Source: Paradesertivirga sp966210515 (lineage in GTDB: Bacteria; Bacteroidota; Bacteroidia; Sphingobacteriales; Sphingobacteriaceae). Taken from it: 64,000 nt of DNA. The translations under genes and the position numbers were made by a program. The DNA is taken from assembly GCA_966210515.1 (NCBI GenBank), contig CBIHLM010000012.1, forward strand, positions 1 through 64,000, read 5' to 3'. The notes below the pieces were generated by a model. The model saw only the letters and a program-made list of their open reading frames with translations. It was not told the origin of the DNA and ran no database searches. Shown here piece by piece: positions 18,595 through 28,790 of this stretch (position 1 is the first letter of the stretch; each line of letters begins with the position of its first letter).

Positions 18595-21500
18595 TTCTTT
18601 AAAATTTTAGTTGAGCTCTCAGTTAAACTTGTCTTTACACTAATGATATACATTCCTTCAGGCAGGTCTGAAAGGCTAACCTGAACCACTCCGTTCTGAA
18701 CTATTTGCGATGCGGCATATTTACGGGCTCCGGCTAAATCGGTAAGTGTTATATTAGCAGAAGAAGATGTATCATTTCCCATATTGATGAATACATTCTG
18801 ATCGAATGGGTTAGGATAAATGGTATGGCCATTGGATACGAAAATGCTCTTTTCAATAGTACCCTGACATTCTTTCTCTGTACTTACTGTGATCTTATTC
18901 ATTCCATCGGTTAGTGGCAGCGTAATCGAACCCAAAGTGGTTTGATACATTTTGTCGTTCACCTGTATCAGATACCGGTCTGAACCGGCAAGATTAAGAG
19001 CAACTGTATTATCAGCAGGTTTAACAACCGAATACATACTTAATGCCTGTGGCTCTCTGACTGTTAAATCAAAACACTGACTATAATCAGCCTGGCCCTC
19101 AACGGTGATACAAACCTTATAGTTGCCTGCGCTTAAAGAAGGTATCTCCAATGCTGTTGTAAAGGGAAGCACTGTATTTGTACCGCCGATTACAACATTG
19201 GCTTTATAGGTCATATTTTCGGCTGCCGTGATATTTATTTTACCATCATTGCCGCTTGAGCATACTTCATCGGAAGCTTTAACCTGGAAGTTATTTGCAG
19301 GAAGTTTAAAGCGATCGGCTACCACTAATGTCCGGGTAACCGGATTTGCTGCTGCATACTGTGTATTTCCTGCCTGAGTAGCTGTAATATCAGTACTCCC
19401 GGTTCCTGTTATCTCAATCATTCCATTTACAACCCTCGCTACGGCCGTATTGCTGCTGGTATAGCTAATTGCTAAACCGGAGCTGGCAGTAGCACCCGCA
19501 GCAAAATCATCAGAAGTGATGTTTTTAGGCGTGAACGCAGTAAAGGTTATTGTTTGATCCAGTTTGCTTACCACCAGATCTCTGCTTACCGGACTAGCGG
19601 CCAGCCATGAGGTGTTTCCAGCTTGTGAAGCCGTAATACTTGTTGTTCCAGCTCCAACGATGTGAATTTTCCCATTTACAATAGTAGCCACTTCAGTATT
19701 ACTACTGCTCAGGCTTACTGCCAGGCCAGAAGAAGTCGTAGCCCCCGCCTCAAAATCTGCGTCAGTAACCACTTTTGCAGGGATAACATTAAAGGTGATA
19801 GTTTGAGATTGCTGGGCTGCGTTCACAACCAGATCTCTGCTTACAGAAGTGGCTGCCTGCCATTCTGTGTCTCCAGCCTGCGATGCGGTAATAGTAGTTG
19901 TTCCGGCAGCTATTATATGGATTTTGCCATTTACAATATCGGCGACAGCGGTATTGCTGCTGCTTAAGCTTACAGCCAAGCCGGAAGAAGCAGTGGCACC
20001 TGCCTCAAAATCTGCATCTGATACACTTTTCGCCGGAAGGGCGGCAAAGGTAATTGTTTGGGATTTCCTGGCCGTTACCTCGTCGCTTTTTGTACTTAGA
20101 GCACCATACTCGCTTACAGCCTGCACTGCATAGGTATGAGTTTTTCCAGCAACAGGATTGGAATCGGTATATTGCGTATTTGTTGTGAAAGCGATTACTT
20201 TACCATCCCGAATAACAATGTAAAGGCGGGTGTAGGCAACGTTATCCCAGCTTAATGCAGACCCACTGATCTGAAGATTTGAGGGCTTTCCAGGGGCTTC
20301 AGAAATCATTCTTGGGTCCCAGGTATCACCACTGCGCATGATAACATTTTCGTATGTGTATGTTGCCGCCTCTGCATCAGTTAGACTACTTTTGGCGGTG
20401 CCTTTAACTGTGCTGGTCACGTTGCCATTGGCATCTTTAACATCATATTCATAATTGGATATACGCTGCGATAAGTCAACAGGATTACCGGCTGCATCCA
20501 TCGTTCCATAATCAGCGAAAATAGCAGGTATTGCGCCCATCTTATAATACCATCCTGTTGGGTAAACATTAGCTTTTAGAGTAGTATTAAGGAACACTGT
20601 TTTAGGTGAGTTTTGCCAAGGCCGGCCATAGTATGTTGTAACTGTACCACTTACTTTATCCTGATCAATAGTGCAATTGCTGAATACATATCCCCAGAGG
20701 GTACCCGAGCCATGACTTGGTGCAACTATATAACCTCCATCTTTTCGGGTAACAGTAATGGTGCAATTGTCGAAGAATACATCTCCACCACCATAGACAA
20801 AATCTACCGCACCTTCAATTTTTGAATTTTTTATATAATGACGATCTGAAATTCTGCTGTAAGATGTAAGATAGGTATCCTGATAGCTCCGCAGGTAACA
20901 ATTATTCATTGTAAAATGATTGCTGGGAGTATACAAAGCCAAAGCCTGCGGGCCGGCCTGGCTCTCGTAGCCATAACTATTTTCAAAAATGATATTTTCA
21001 AAATAGCAATCGGATGAATTTACAACCATTGTAGCACCCTGGCTTACATGATAAACGGTAGTTCCTTTTCCATCGCTGCCAGACAAACGATTATCTGAAA
21101 TGATAACACTATCGCGATGCTGCCCGATTAAGTGTATAAAAGGTTTATTAGAAGGGATATCGTGATGCCCGGTATATTTACCACTTTTAATAAAAATAAC
21201 CCATGGAGTTGCACTGCTGGCAGGAGCCGCAGCAATGGCACTGATTACGGACGTATAATCCCCTGTACCGTCTTGAGCCACTACCGCATCAAAGAGTTTT
21301 TTAGCCGGCTCTAATCTGACACCCGTTTTAAACTTCAGCGTGATTCCGGCAAATACATTGCCCGATAAATCGGTAAGTGCGCCAGCCGGAACAGTAAAGG
21401 TGTACTCGGTATTGTAGTTCAGCTTTTCATATTTAAAGGTTACTGTTTTAGAACCATAGGCGCCTGTTAAAACTGTCGAACCAAGGGTTATATCACCTGT

Positions 21501-23159
21501 ACCAACTTTAACTTTCTCATCGAAAGTAAGTACTACCGAACCGTTTATTGATGCGGTAACCGATCCTTCAACAGGTACAGTTGATATTAAAACCGGGGCT
21601 TGCGTATCGGCGACAATTTCTTTATCGGCAAATACAAAGACGTTTGTAAATGCTGTACCATCATTATCTGTACCTTCATTAAGTATCGCGCTGGTTTCGT
21701 CGGCTATCCAGCGTATATACACTTTGGCCTTCCCCTCTGCTTCAACCGGCAAAAGCGAATTTAAATCTTTCCATCCCGTATTATAAACGCTGGTGATGTC
21801 TACCCGGGCAAGTTCTGTGTAGGTTACATCATCAAGAGAATACTGTAATACCTGAACCGAATAGGCCTGGTAGTTCGCACTCACCATCGATTTAACTTGT
21901 ATATTTTTATAACCCGCAGTCGAAAACTGAGCTTTGAGATAACGGCGCTTTGTTTTAAAATCGGCACCTAATGTCCAGAATCTCACGTTGGGATATGGAG
22001 GAGAAAATGCGGAGGCATTTGCCAGCCAGCCAACGGTTGAACCAGTGGGCTCGTAAGATGAGATGAGACCCGTGTTTGTCGTTTCTGAATAAAAATCGCC
22101 CGGCCTGCTTTGTGTGGGCGTCAAAGCCTTAAAATTCCATCCGACAATAAAAGGAACTTCATCAAATGTGGCTGTAAAAGACTTGTTTTCATTTACTGTA
22201 ACGGTCCTTTCGGCTGCGGTAGAGTTATCTTCCCAATAACTAAAATTTGAAACCGGATTGGGCACGACCTTCATCGAAACTTCTGTTCCTTCCTCATATT
22301 TACCATTTGTAGGCTGCGGTGTTAACTGCACCTGTCCCCAGGTAGAACCTGCAATAGCGACATTAAAGGTGTAAGTGGGTTTCGCTTCAAAAACAGCTTT
22401 TATCTTTTGTTTAGAATTTACTGTAACAACATACGGATTGCTGGTTGATAGATCTGTTTCAGTAGAATCCACCCACTTAACAAACTTGTAACCAAAGGCC
22501 GGAGTGGCCTGCAAACTTACAGAAGCACCCTGATCATATTGATCACTATTCGGTGTTTTAGTCACCGTACCTGCTTCAGGTATGTTTAAACTTGTAATAA
22601 GCGGATACTGAGGGTTAGTTGATACATAGTTACCATAGATTTTAAGGCTGAACATATAAGCATTCTGCAATTCATTTAAGTTAGTGAACTTAATTGCCAC
22701 GTTACTTTCGTTTATGTCAACCGAAACTTCCTGCCCGGAAGATGGAGTGGCATACGTACTGTAAATGGCCACCCAATCGGCATCAGAAGCACCTTTTTTC
22801 CACAATTTAAACCCACGGCTGCTTCCAGTTGCTCCATGTTGATACACCACTTTGGTAATTGAGTTTAAAGGAGAGAGCTCCATGTAAGAACCAACTATCT
22901 TTTCGGCCCTGGCATATCCTGTAGAAACAAGCGTATAATTGAACCTCGTCTCATCTCTCCCCGTGGGCGCTACAGTAACTTGATTGAATTTAAAAGTCAA
23001 AGTTTCTGCAGAAAAATCAGTGGTTTTGGATACTGTTTGTTCTGTGGCGGATGTGAGAGCTGTCCAGTTCTGAAAATCTGTGGAATACAAAAGCTTTTCC
23101 TGAGCCCATGTACTTTGTGCAAACAATAGGGCTAAAAGTAAGTAGAGATATTTCCTCAT
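18591..23159 (-). CDS. Multidomain type IX-secreted pectin methylesterase (CE8)
   Basis: This 1522-residue protein reads as: signal peptide, beta-rich N-region, two InlB-like repeats (~200-330, one with YKFVKWVDS), a Big_5-like Ig domain (~520-610), then the CE8 pectinesterase domain (~622-925). The CE8 motifs are visible: QDTYLTS (catalytic Asp ~762), DFVYGG (~785) and YYGRPW (~846). A fibronectin-III-like domain and three near-identical ~80-residue Ig repeats (~1023-1283, each with SSSNTAV-like and TITASQAG motifs) follow. It ends in a type IX sorting domain (IYPNPFDQNVFI to the C-terminus). It should be exported by T9SS and demethylate pectin outside the cell, exposing galacturonate for the lyase and GH28. 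It overlaps the downstream lipoprotein gene by 4 bp. Confidence 0.93.
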   Translation of the reverse strand: MRKYLYLLLALLFAQSTWAQEKLLYSTDFQNWTALTSATEQTVSKTTDFSAETLTFKFNQVTVAPTGRDETRFNYTLVSTGYARAEKIVGSYMELSPLNSITKVVYQHGATGSSRGFKLWKKGASDADWVAIYSTYATPSSGQEVSVDINESNVAIKFTNLNELQNAYMFSLKIYGNYVSTNPQYPLITSLNIPEAGTVTKTPNSDQYDQGASVSLQATPAFGYKFVKWVDSTETDLSTSNPYVVTVNSKQKIKAVFEAKPTYTFNVAIAGSTWGQVQLTPQPTNGKYEEGTEVSMKVVPNPVSNFSYWEDNSTAAERTVTVNENKSFTATFDEVPFIVGWNFKALTPTQSRPGDFYSETTNTGLISSYEPTGSTVGWLANASAFSPPYPNVRFWTLGADFKTKRRYLKAQFSTAGYKNIQVKSMVSANYQAYSVQVLQYSLDDVTYTELARVDITSVYNTGWKDLNSLLPVEAEGKAKVYIRWIADETSAILNEGTDNDGTAFTNVFVFADKEIVADTQAPVLISTVPVEGSVTASINGSVVLTFDEKVKVGTGDITLGSTVLTGAYGSKTVTFKYEKLNYNTEYTFTVPAGALTDLSGNVFAGITLKFKTGVRLEPAKKLFDAVVAQDGTGDYTSVISAIAAAPASSATPWVIFIKSGKYTGHHDIPSNKPFIHLIGQHRDSVIISDNRLSGSDGKGTTVYHVSQGATMVVNSSDCYFENIIFENSYGYESQAGPQALALYTPSNHFTMNNCYLRSYQDTYLTSYSRISDRHYIKNSKIEGAVDFVYGGGDVFFDNCTITVTRKDGGYIVAPSHGSGTLWGYVFSNCTIDQDKVSGTVTTYYGRPWQNSPKTVFLNTTLKANVYPTGWYYKMGAIPAIFADYGTMDAAGNPVDLSQRISNYEYDVKDANGNVTSTVKGTAKSSLTDAEAATYTYENVIMRSGDTWDPRMISEAPGKPSNLQISGSALSWDNVAYTRLYIVIRDGKVIAFTTNTQYTDSNPVAGKTHTYAVQAVSEYGALSTKSDEVTARKSQTITFAALPAKSVSDADFEAGATASSGLAVSLSSSNTAVADIVNGKIHIIAAGTTTITASQAGDTEWQAATSVSRDLVVNAAQQSQTITFNVIPAKVVTDADFEAGATTSSGLAVSLSSSNTEVATIVNGKIHIVGAGTTSITASQAGNTSWLAASPVSRDLVVSKLDQTITFTAFTPKNITSDDFAAGATASSGLAISYTSSNTAVARVVNGMIEITGTGSTDITATQAGNTQYAAANPVTRTLVVADRFKLPANNFQVKASDEVCSSGNDGKINITAAENMTYKANVVIGGTNTVLPFTTALEIPSLSAGNYKVCITVEGQADYSQCFDLTVREPQALSMYSVVKPADNTVALNLAGSDRYLIQVNDKMYQTTLGSITLPLTDGMNKITVSTEKECQGTIEKSIFVSNGHTIYPNPFDQNVFINMGNDTSSSANITLTDLAGARKYAASQIVQNGVVQVSLSDLPEGMYIISVKTSLTESSTKILKK

Positions 23160-23584
23160 ACGGTTTAAATTAAAAGGTTAATAATTTTAAGTTTATAATC
23201 AAATACTGGTTGGTCCAGTCGTTATGGTTATTATTTTTCAGAAACCTGAACTCGAACAAATAAGCTTATACATCTCAAAATAAGCATCTTGCATCCCACT
23301 CATTTGAGGAGAGGGATAAGGTGAGGTGATATTGCATTGTCTGCGCCCTCTCTGCCTCCAGAGGATCTCCTCAAAGGGAGAGAAAGGTCATCGCTCCCAT
23401 GCGAATCGCTTATATCCAGGCATATTATTCGATTTCAGGTTATTAGTTTGTTATATATCAATCAGCGTCTTACTCTGCCGATTTTTACTAACTGGTTATT
23501 TACTTTTCAGAATTTCGGAAATACACTAACAGGTAAATCTCATTTCAAAACTAGCCGGAGGCTATAAAACGCTGGTTCAAAAAC
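23160..23584. other. Long intergenic spacer upstream of the pectin methylesterase
   Basis: About 425 bp with no plausible gene. It probably contains the esterase promoter, though no clear TAnnTTTG match was seen. A CTCTCTGCCTCC / AAAGGGAGAGAAAG purine-rich imperfect palindrome lies at ~23343-23390. Confidence 0.4.
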
Positions 23585-23607
23585 TGACCTAATAGGTCAA
23601 TTTTTTA
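23578..23607 (-). terminator. Hairpin terminator after the GH28 gene
   Basis: Perfect TGACCTA/TAGGTCA arms at 23585-23599 flanked by T-runs on both strands, about 30 bp past the GH28 stop. It would end the upper pectin operon and leave the esterase as a separate unit. Confidence 0.65.
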
Positions 23608-23629
23608 TGACATGGGTGTTTATATCTGT

Positions 23630-25279
23630 TTATTTAAGTACAACCGACTTATCTCCCGCCCCGTTCTCAAATCCTACCTTATGCTTCACCAGATTTGTGT
23701 TTGTATTGATTAGTCTGATATCCCTGCTTCTTTCTCCGTTCACCTTCAATAAAACCTCTGCATTGTCACTATATACAAAAGCATTTATAGCGATTGCCCG
23801 ACTGCTTTCTACATAAATAACTGGATTGGTTTCAGCCGAAATTATTTTCAGCCCATCTAATGAAATATTCTCAGCTTCAATGATTTCGGCTGCTTTGTTA
23901 GCCCTGAGTGTTGAGTTTCTTATCGAAATATTTTTCACGCTCATTTCCGGTAAGCCACGGATAAAAATTCCTTTTCCGGCACCGTTACAAACTACATTAC
24001 TGATCTCGAAGTTTCTGAACTGGGGAGTTTCTTCTGTAACGGCAGGCACCTCTACCTTTTCACCGGGTTTTGGAGGTTTGGTAAAGTAATACATGTCAAA
24101 ATAGATGGCTTCGTCTACAATGTCCTTCATGTAGATATTTTTTACATAAATATCTTCCACAACCCCGCCCCTGCCTCTGGCCGTCTTAAATCTTAAGCCT
24201 TTATCGGTGCCTACAAAGTTGCAGTCATAAACAAAAATATTTCGGGCACCACCGCTCATTTCACTGCCGATCACGAAGCCTCCATGGCCTTTGTATACTA
24301 CCGAGTTGCGAATTATTACGTTCTCTGTAGGTATACCTCTTTCGCGTCCGGCTTTATCCTTACCTGATTTTATGCATATACCGTCATCTCCGACATCAAA
24401 TGTGCAGGCATCGATTAGAACATTTTTACAAGATTCGATATCTATGCCATCGCCATTCTGCGCATAATCCGGATTTTTTACAGAAACATCTTTTACTGTC
24501 ACATCTTCGCTCATCAGAATGTGTAATCCCCAGGCCGGTGAGTTTTGAAACGTAACGCCTTCAATCAGTACGTTTTTACACCTGGTAAAATTGAGCAAGG
24601 TCGGACGTAAATAATCTTTAACATCCTGATAGTCCTGCTCCGTCTTTCCCGGCAAAATCGCACCCGGATCAACCATCTTATGTGCTTTACGCGTTTTTTC
24701 GGAAGGGTACCAGGTTCGTCCGTCTTCACTAAGCAAACCACCGCTGGCGACTTTCTTTTTCCACTCCCTTTCCGTTAACCTGTCTTTGGTTATCATACGC
24801 CAGAAATCGCCATTCCCGTCAATCATACCTTTACCCGTAATGGCTATATTTAGGAGATTGCTTGCGGAAATTGGTGATTGATTCCGCATCGAAGGCTTCC
24901 CTTCATAATTACCTTTCACAAGGGCATACTGATCAAAATCGTTGCTGAATAGCAGAATTGCACCCTTGCTTACACTAAGGTTTACATTATTTTGCATCAT
25001 AACAGGCCCCGTGAGCCATACCCCGGCAGGCACAGTCACAACCCCGCCCCCTTTGCTGCTACAGTCTTTGATTGCATTATTAATACTTGAAGTATTTAGA
25101 GTAAGCCCGTCGGGTTTTGCTCCATAAGCTGTAATTTCGAAGGTATCTTTCTTAAACACAGGCGTTGAAACTTCCGGAAGGTTTTCCCAGGAATATTTCT
25201 TTGTAACAGCCTGTCCGTACGTGTCCGCCTGCAACACCGCAAGTGAGCTTAATAAAAAAAGGATTTTAGGAATTTTCAT
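23630..25279 (-). CDS. Glycoside hydrolase family 28 (polygalacturonase-like)
   Basis: This 549-residue secreted protein has a signal peptide and a right-handed beta-helix with the GH28 signature order: NGDGIDIES (~276), VGDDGICIKSG (~298; the paired Asp), KGHGGFVIGSE (~330; catalytic-region His) and LRFKT (~363; the R-x-K substrate-binding motif). It hydrolyses galacturonan or related linkages in pectin, probably in the periplasm or at the outer membrane. It lies downstream of the pectate lyase in the same orientation and is followed by a terminator. Confidence 0.95.
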   Translation of the reverse strand: MKIPKILFLLSSLAVLQADTYGQAVTKKYSWENLPEVSTPVFKKDTFEITAYGAKPDGLTLNTSSINNAIKDCSSKGGGVVTVPAGVWLTGPVMMQNNVNLSVSKGAILLFSNDFDQYALVKGNYEGKPSMRNQSPISASNLLNIAITGKGMIDGNGDFWRMITKDRLTEREWKKKVASGGLLSEDGRTWYPSEKTRKAHKMVDPGAILPGKTEQDYQDVKDYLRPTLLNFTRCKNVLIEGVTFQNSPAWGLHILMSEDVTVKDVSVKNPDYAQNGDGIDIESCKNVLIDACTFDVGDDGICIKSGKDKAGRERGIPTENVIIRNSVVYKGHGGFVIGSEMSGGARNIFVYDCNFVGTDKGLRFKTARGRGGVVEDIYVKNIYMKDIVDEAIYFDMYYFTKPPKPGEKVEVPAVTEETPQFRNFEISNVVCNGAGKGIFIRGLPEMSVKNISIRNSTLRANKAAEIIEAENISLDGLKIISAETNPVIYVESSRAIAINAFVYSDNAEVLLKVNGERSRDIRLINTNTNLVKHKVGFENGAGDKSVVLK

Positions 25280-25444
25280 CGGAAAAGATTTGAGATATGA
25301 GATATTAGATTTTTCGTGTGTCTATAATTGTTTTGGTACTCAAGAGGGCTGCGCCGTTTGAGATCATGCAAATTTTCATATCTATTTGTGTCTGTTAAAG
25401 CATGTATGTTTCATCAGAAATATTTTTTTTTATAGGCTATGGAA

Positions 25445-25492
25445 CTTGCATGAACTTTCTCATTTCTTTTGAAAGCGGTAAGCTCATGCAGG
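25445..25492. repeat. 48-bp hairpin element, copy 1 (between GH28 and pectate lyase)
   Basis: Outer arms CTTGCATGA and TCATGCAGG enclose inner arms CTTTC and GAAAG. A second copy with about 83 percent identity is at 27069-27116 on the other side of the pectate lyase gene, in the same orientation. Several differences keep pairing possible (G-U or compensatory), suggesting an RNA structure at cistron boundaries. Confidence 0.7.
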
Positions 25493-25518
25493 TTTCATCT
25501 AGAGATAATGTGTTCAGA

Positions 25519-27036
25519 CTATTTGCTTTGATTGTCTGTAATATCTTTTACAAGGCTATTGACATACACCTCGATGTTATCATAGGCGCTGCTCAGATCC
25601 TTTCTGTTAGCATCAGCTTTTTTAGGATCAAGTTTTTTCGCAGTTTCCCAGACATCTGGCATGCCATCGCCATCGGTATCGGCTGGTGCGGGTAAAGTTT
25701 GAAGCACAGGCCAGCCCCCAACATCACTAACTCTGTCTATTATGCCGTACATGCTGTATTGATCGCCGCTGGAGCCGTGAGCAGTATAGGTCTTATTTTT
25801 AACATGAGTGAGAATTCTTAAGTCTACAGCGTCTTTCTTGTAAGATGCGCCGGCAAATTCCAACACCTTTTGATAGGCCTGTTCGGCGGTATGGGTTTTT
25901 ACGTTATTTTCGATAGCGTGAGGTTCGCTTAATTTCATTGCCGCTTTATCTGCGGTCGAAACCGTTCCGTAACTGCTATGAATCTGATTGTAAACTCCGT
26001 AAGCCCAGTTATCATTGGTGGGATTAGCGCGGCCATCTACCACGTTTCCGGCTATATAAAATTTACCCCATTTGTTAAAAATTGCCGAAGTAGAATCCTT
26101 GTTTTTGTCTGGCGAAAAAATCCTGTCCAATTTCCTGGTAGCAGGTCCGGGCTTATAATAATTGTTTACGATATTGATATTCATAGCTTCGCCCCCGTAA
26201 GCGCTATTTCCTCCCCAATTATAGACTACGTTGTTTCTGTAATCTACCAGATCGGTCAAAGCGTAGATACTATTGGCGCGTTCGCCAAATCTTGGGTTTC
26301 TGCTATCATGATTTGCAAGAAGGTTGTGATGAAAGGAGGCGTTTTTCCCACCCCAGATTCCGCCGTATCCATGGGCTCCTTTCGCATGTGCTGAATATCG
26401 TAAGCTTTCTGATATGATACACCACTGGAGCGTGAAGTTATCGTTATTGTAGAAAGACACACATTCGTCGACCGACCAGCTCATCGAACAATGATCCACG
26501 ATGATGTTACGATTCTCGAAGGCTCCGAGAGCATCTGCTTCTTCGCCAGCTTCATCGCCCATTCTAAAGCGCATGAAGCGAATTATAACATTTGAGCCCG
26601 TAACAACCACAGGGTATTTTTTCAGCGTTATACCATCGCCCGGGGCAGTCTGCCCGGCTATGGTAATGTTTCCGTTCCTTATTGTTAAGCGGCTTTTTAA
26701 TTCAATGGTTCCGGAAATGTCAAACACCACAATTCTTGCATCGGTAGCATCAACGGCTGCTCTCAAACTTCCGGCGCCCGAATCGTTAAGATTGGTCACC
26801 TTAATCACCTTACCTCCCCTTCCGCCGGTTACATTTCTTCCAAAACCTTCGGCACCGGGAAACGCGAAAGCCGGTTCCTCAACTTTCACAGGTTGACTAT
26901 TATTGTTAGTGTTTGGGTTAGTGGTGTCAGTGTTTGTTTCCTCGGTTTTTTTCCCTTCAACAACAGTTCCTTTTTCTTTGCAGGAATAAAATCCGGCAAC
27001 CAGACAACAAAGCACAATGCTTTTTAAGATTTTCAT
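25519..27036 (-). CDS. Polysaccharide lyase family 1 pectate lyase, lipoprotein
   Basis: About 505 residues from the ATG at 27036, chosen because a lipoprotein signal (MKILKSIVLCCLVAGFYSC) starts there; a longer in-frame Met at 27111 would put 25 polar residues before the signal and would run through a hairpin repeat. A Thr/Asn-rich linker is followed by the beta-helix: AFPGAEGFGRNVTGGRGG, ISGTIELKSRLTI, IIRFMRFRMGD, VDHCSMSWSVDE and RNPRFG. These match bacterial PL1 pectate lyases that cleave polygalacturonate by calcium-dependent beta-elimination. It is probably surface- or periplasm-anchored within the pectin locus. Confidence 0.93.
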   Translation of the reverse strand: MKILKSIVLCCLVAGFYSCKEKGTVVEGKKTEETNTDTTNPNTNNNSQPVKVEEPAFAFPGAEGFGRNVTGGRGGKVIKVTNLNDSGAGSLRAAVDATDARIVVFDISGTIELKSRLTIRNGNITIAGQTAPGDGITLKKYPVVVTGSNVIIRFMRFRMGDEAGEEADALGAFENRNIIVDHCSMSWSVDECVSFYNNDNFTLQWCIISESLRYSAHAKGAHGYGGIWGGKNASFHHNLLANHDSRNPRFGERANSIYALTDLVDYRNNVVYNWGGNSAYGGEAMNINIVNNYYKPGPATRKLDRIFSPDKNKDSTSAIFNKWGKFYIAGNVVDGRANPTNDNWAYGVYNQIHSSYGTVSTADKAAMKLSEPHAIENNVKTHTAEQAYQKVLEFAGASYKKDAVDLRILTHVKNKTYTAHGSSGDQYSMYGIIDRVSDVGGWPVLQTLPAPADTDGDGMPDVWETAKKLDPKKADANRKDLSSAYDNIEVYVNSLVKDITDNQSK

Positions 27037-27068
27037 TTGAAATATAGTTTTTTTTAATGGTGATGAAG

Positions 27069-27116
27069 CTTGCATGAGTTTTCTCATTTCGTTTGAGAGT
27101 GGCAAGCCCATGCAAG
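27069..27116. repeat. 48-bp hairpin element, copy 2 (upstream of pectate lyase)
   Basis: Arms CTTGCATGAG and CCCATGCAAG with inner TTTTC/GAGAG. It is the partner of the copy at 25445-25492 and sits in the 163-bp gap between the DUF4957/5123 lipoprotein gene and the pectate lyase. Confidence 0.7.
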
Positions 27117-27199
27117 TTTTTACACCTATTTAGCACAATGCTTTTTTTGAAAATCGCAGCGAAAACCTAAGATGTTTTCGCTGCGAATGTTAATTCAGA

Positions 27200-28780
27200 T
27201 TACAATCTCCACCTTGGATCTCCTGCAGTACTTCTACCTGGAAACCCTTGATCCTGTATCTTAAAGTTATTAGTAAAAGGATCTGTGAATACCTCATTGG
27301 ACGGTCGGGTATGCATTATAAGATCCGGGATTGGATTCGATGCATTTACATAATCTGAGGTAGCATAGTTGTTCGTAGCATCTATAGTAGAACCGGTTGC
27401 CCTGATTCCCCTCGGAGAAGTATTTCCCGAATTACTTTTTCCTATGCTAAATATGTTATTGTAAATTTTGATTCCGCCAGCCACTACTGCTGTGTTGCAA
27501 TCTATCAAATAACTGCCTCCGCGGGGAGCTCTGTAAAACGTACTGTTCTCAATTGTAATGGAATTCGCGCTTGCCTTGCTGCTTACCACTACTATCTCAG
27601 CCCGAGAGATTGTGCTGTTCTTTATCACAATATTCTCCGCCTTGCAAGTAGCATTATCTACAGTAAGTAAACCATATCCTGAGATACTGTCAATCAGGCA
27701 ATTATTAATAACATAATTATTTACAGTTGTTGTGCCTGACTGTAAACGTGTTATTCCTCTGAATATCTCGATTTTACAATTCTCAAATTTAAGTTTTCCA
27801 AGAGCGGCGCCTCCGGTTGTGTTGAACACATACATTCCTCCGTAAGCATTTCCTTTTAGGTTGACATTCACAAAAGAGATCGAGTCGATTGTGCTGCCGC
27901 TCTCAAAATTGAAATTTCTGGTAAAATAAATATTAGCAGGCTCCTGAATCAACAAATCGCTGCCGCTGGTTATAGTAACGGTTTTGCTCAAGCTTAAGCT
28001 TTCACCTATGTTATAGGTGAGCCCCTTTTTCAAAATTATTGTACTTCCTGAAGGAACATCAAGAATAGTATCCTGCAAAAGCGAAGGTTTGAACTCAAGA
28101 TCTCTCAGATCAATTACAGCCCCCTCAAACGGTGCTTTCGTGATGTAAGTATTATAGCCGCGCAAGGTACTGCCGCTATATAATTCGAAATAGTAACTGG
28201 TGGCACTTGTTAAGCCGTTAACAATTCTGTATTCGTTATTAATATCGGTAGGCGACAAGGTTACCGTTCTTAAAAGCGTACCGTTGAGTTCCGTAAATAC
28301 TTTGATTTCAGTAACCGCAGCACCGCTTGCCGTCCACCTCATAATGGCCGAATTCTCGGTTACATCATTAATAGTAGAAGGTTTTAAGATAGAAGGGAAC
28401 CTGGGAGTTTTTACTGCTCCCAATATTCCGAATTTTGAATTTTTAAGCGAATCTGCTGAGTTGGCCCTTACTTGTACCTGGTACAACTGGTCCCACTTGA
28501 GGTTTTCGATCAATACCGCGTTTGAATCCACATTGATCGAAACATCGATTGTTTTGAACGTATCACGACTGATTTGAATAGTATATTCATCTGCGCCTTT
28601 AACTCTCTGCCACGACGCTTCAATAAAGTTTGCCGTTGCAACCAAATCGCCGCTTACTGTTGGTCTGAATAACCTGGGAGCCTCTCCCAGATCGTCCTCT
28701 TTTTTGCAGGAACCTAAAGTCCATACCAGCCCAATCATTGCCAGTAAGGATAGTATATTTTTTAATTTAAATAATTTCAT
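27200..28780 (-). CDS. DUF4957/DUF5123-type surface lipoprotein of the pectin locus
   Basis: This 526-residue protein has a lipobox ending WTLGSC (Cys25). Two fibronectin-III-like modules (~45-130, ~135-215) are followed by a right-handed beta-helix (~220-500) built from repeated I-x-N-C/S turns such as LKFENCKIEIF, YVINNCLIDS and ITIENSTFYRAP. The layout matches the DUF4957/DUF5123 lipoproteins often encoded with pectin SusCD pairs. I see no lyase catalytic motif, so a surface galacturonan-binding role is more likely than catalysis. It starts 10 bp after the SusD gene. Confidence 0.8.
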   Translation of the reverse strand: MKLFKLKNILSLLAMIGLVWTLGSCKKEDDLGEAPRLFRPTVSGDLVATANFIEASWQRVKGADEYTIQISRDTFKTIDVSINVDSNAVLIENLKWDQLYQVQVRANSADSLKNSKFGILGAVKTPRFPSILKPSTINDVTENSAIMRWTASGAAVTEIKVFTELNGTLLRTVTLSPTDINNEYRIVNGLTSATSYYFELYSGSTLRGYNTYITKAPFEGAVIDLRDLEFKPSLLQDTILDVPSGSTIILKKGLTYNIGESLSLSKTVTITSGSDLLIQEPANIYFTRNFNFESGSTIDSISFVNVNLKGNAYGGMYVFNTTGGAALGKLKFENCKIEIFRGITRLQSGTTTVNNYVINNCLIDSISGYGLLTVDNATCKAENIVIKNSTISRAEIVVVSSKASANSITIENSTFYRAPRGGSYLIDCNTAVVAGGIKIYNNIFSIGKSNSGNTSPRGIRATGSTIDATNNYATSDYVNASNPIPDLIMHTRPSNEVFTDPFTNNFKIQDQGFPGRSTAGDPRWRL

Positions 28781-28790
28781 AATATCGTTT

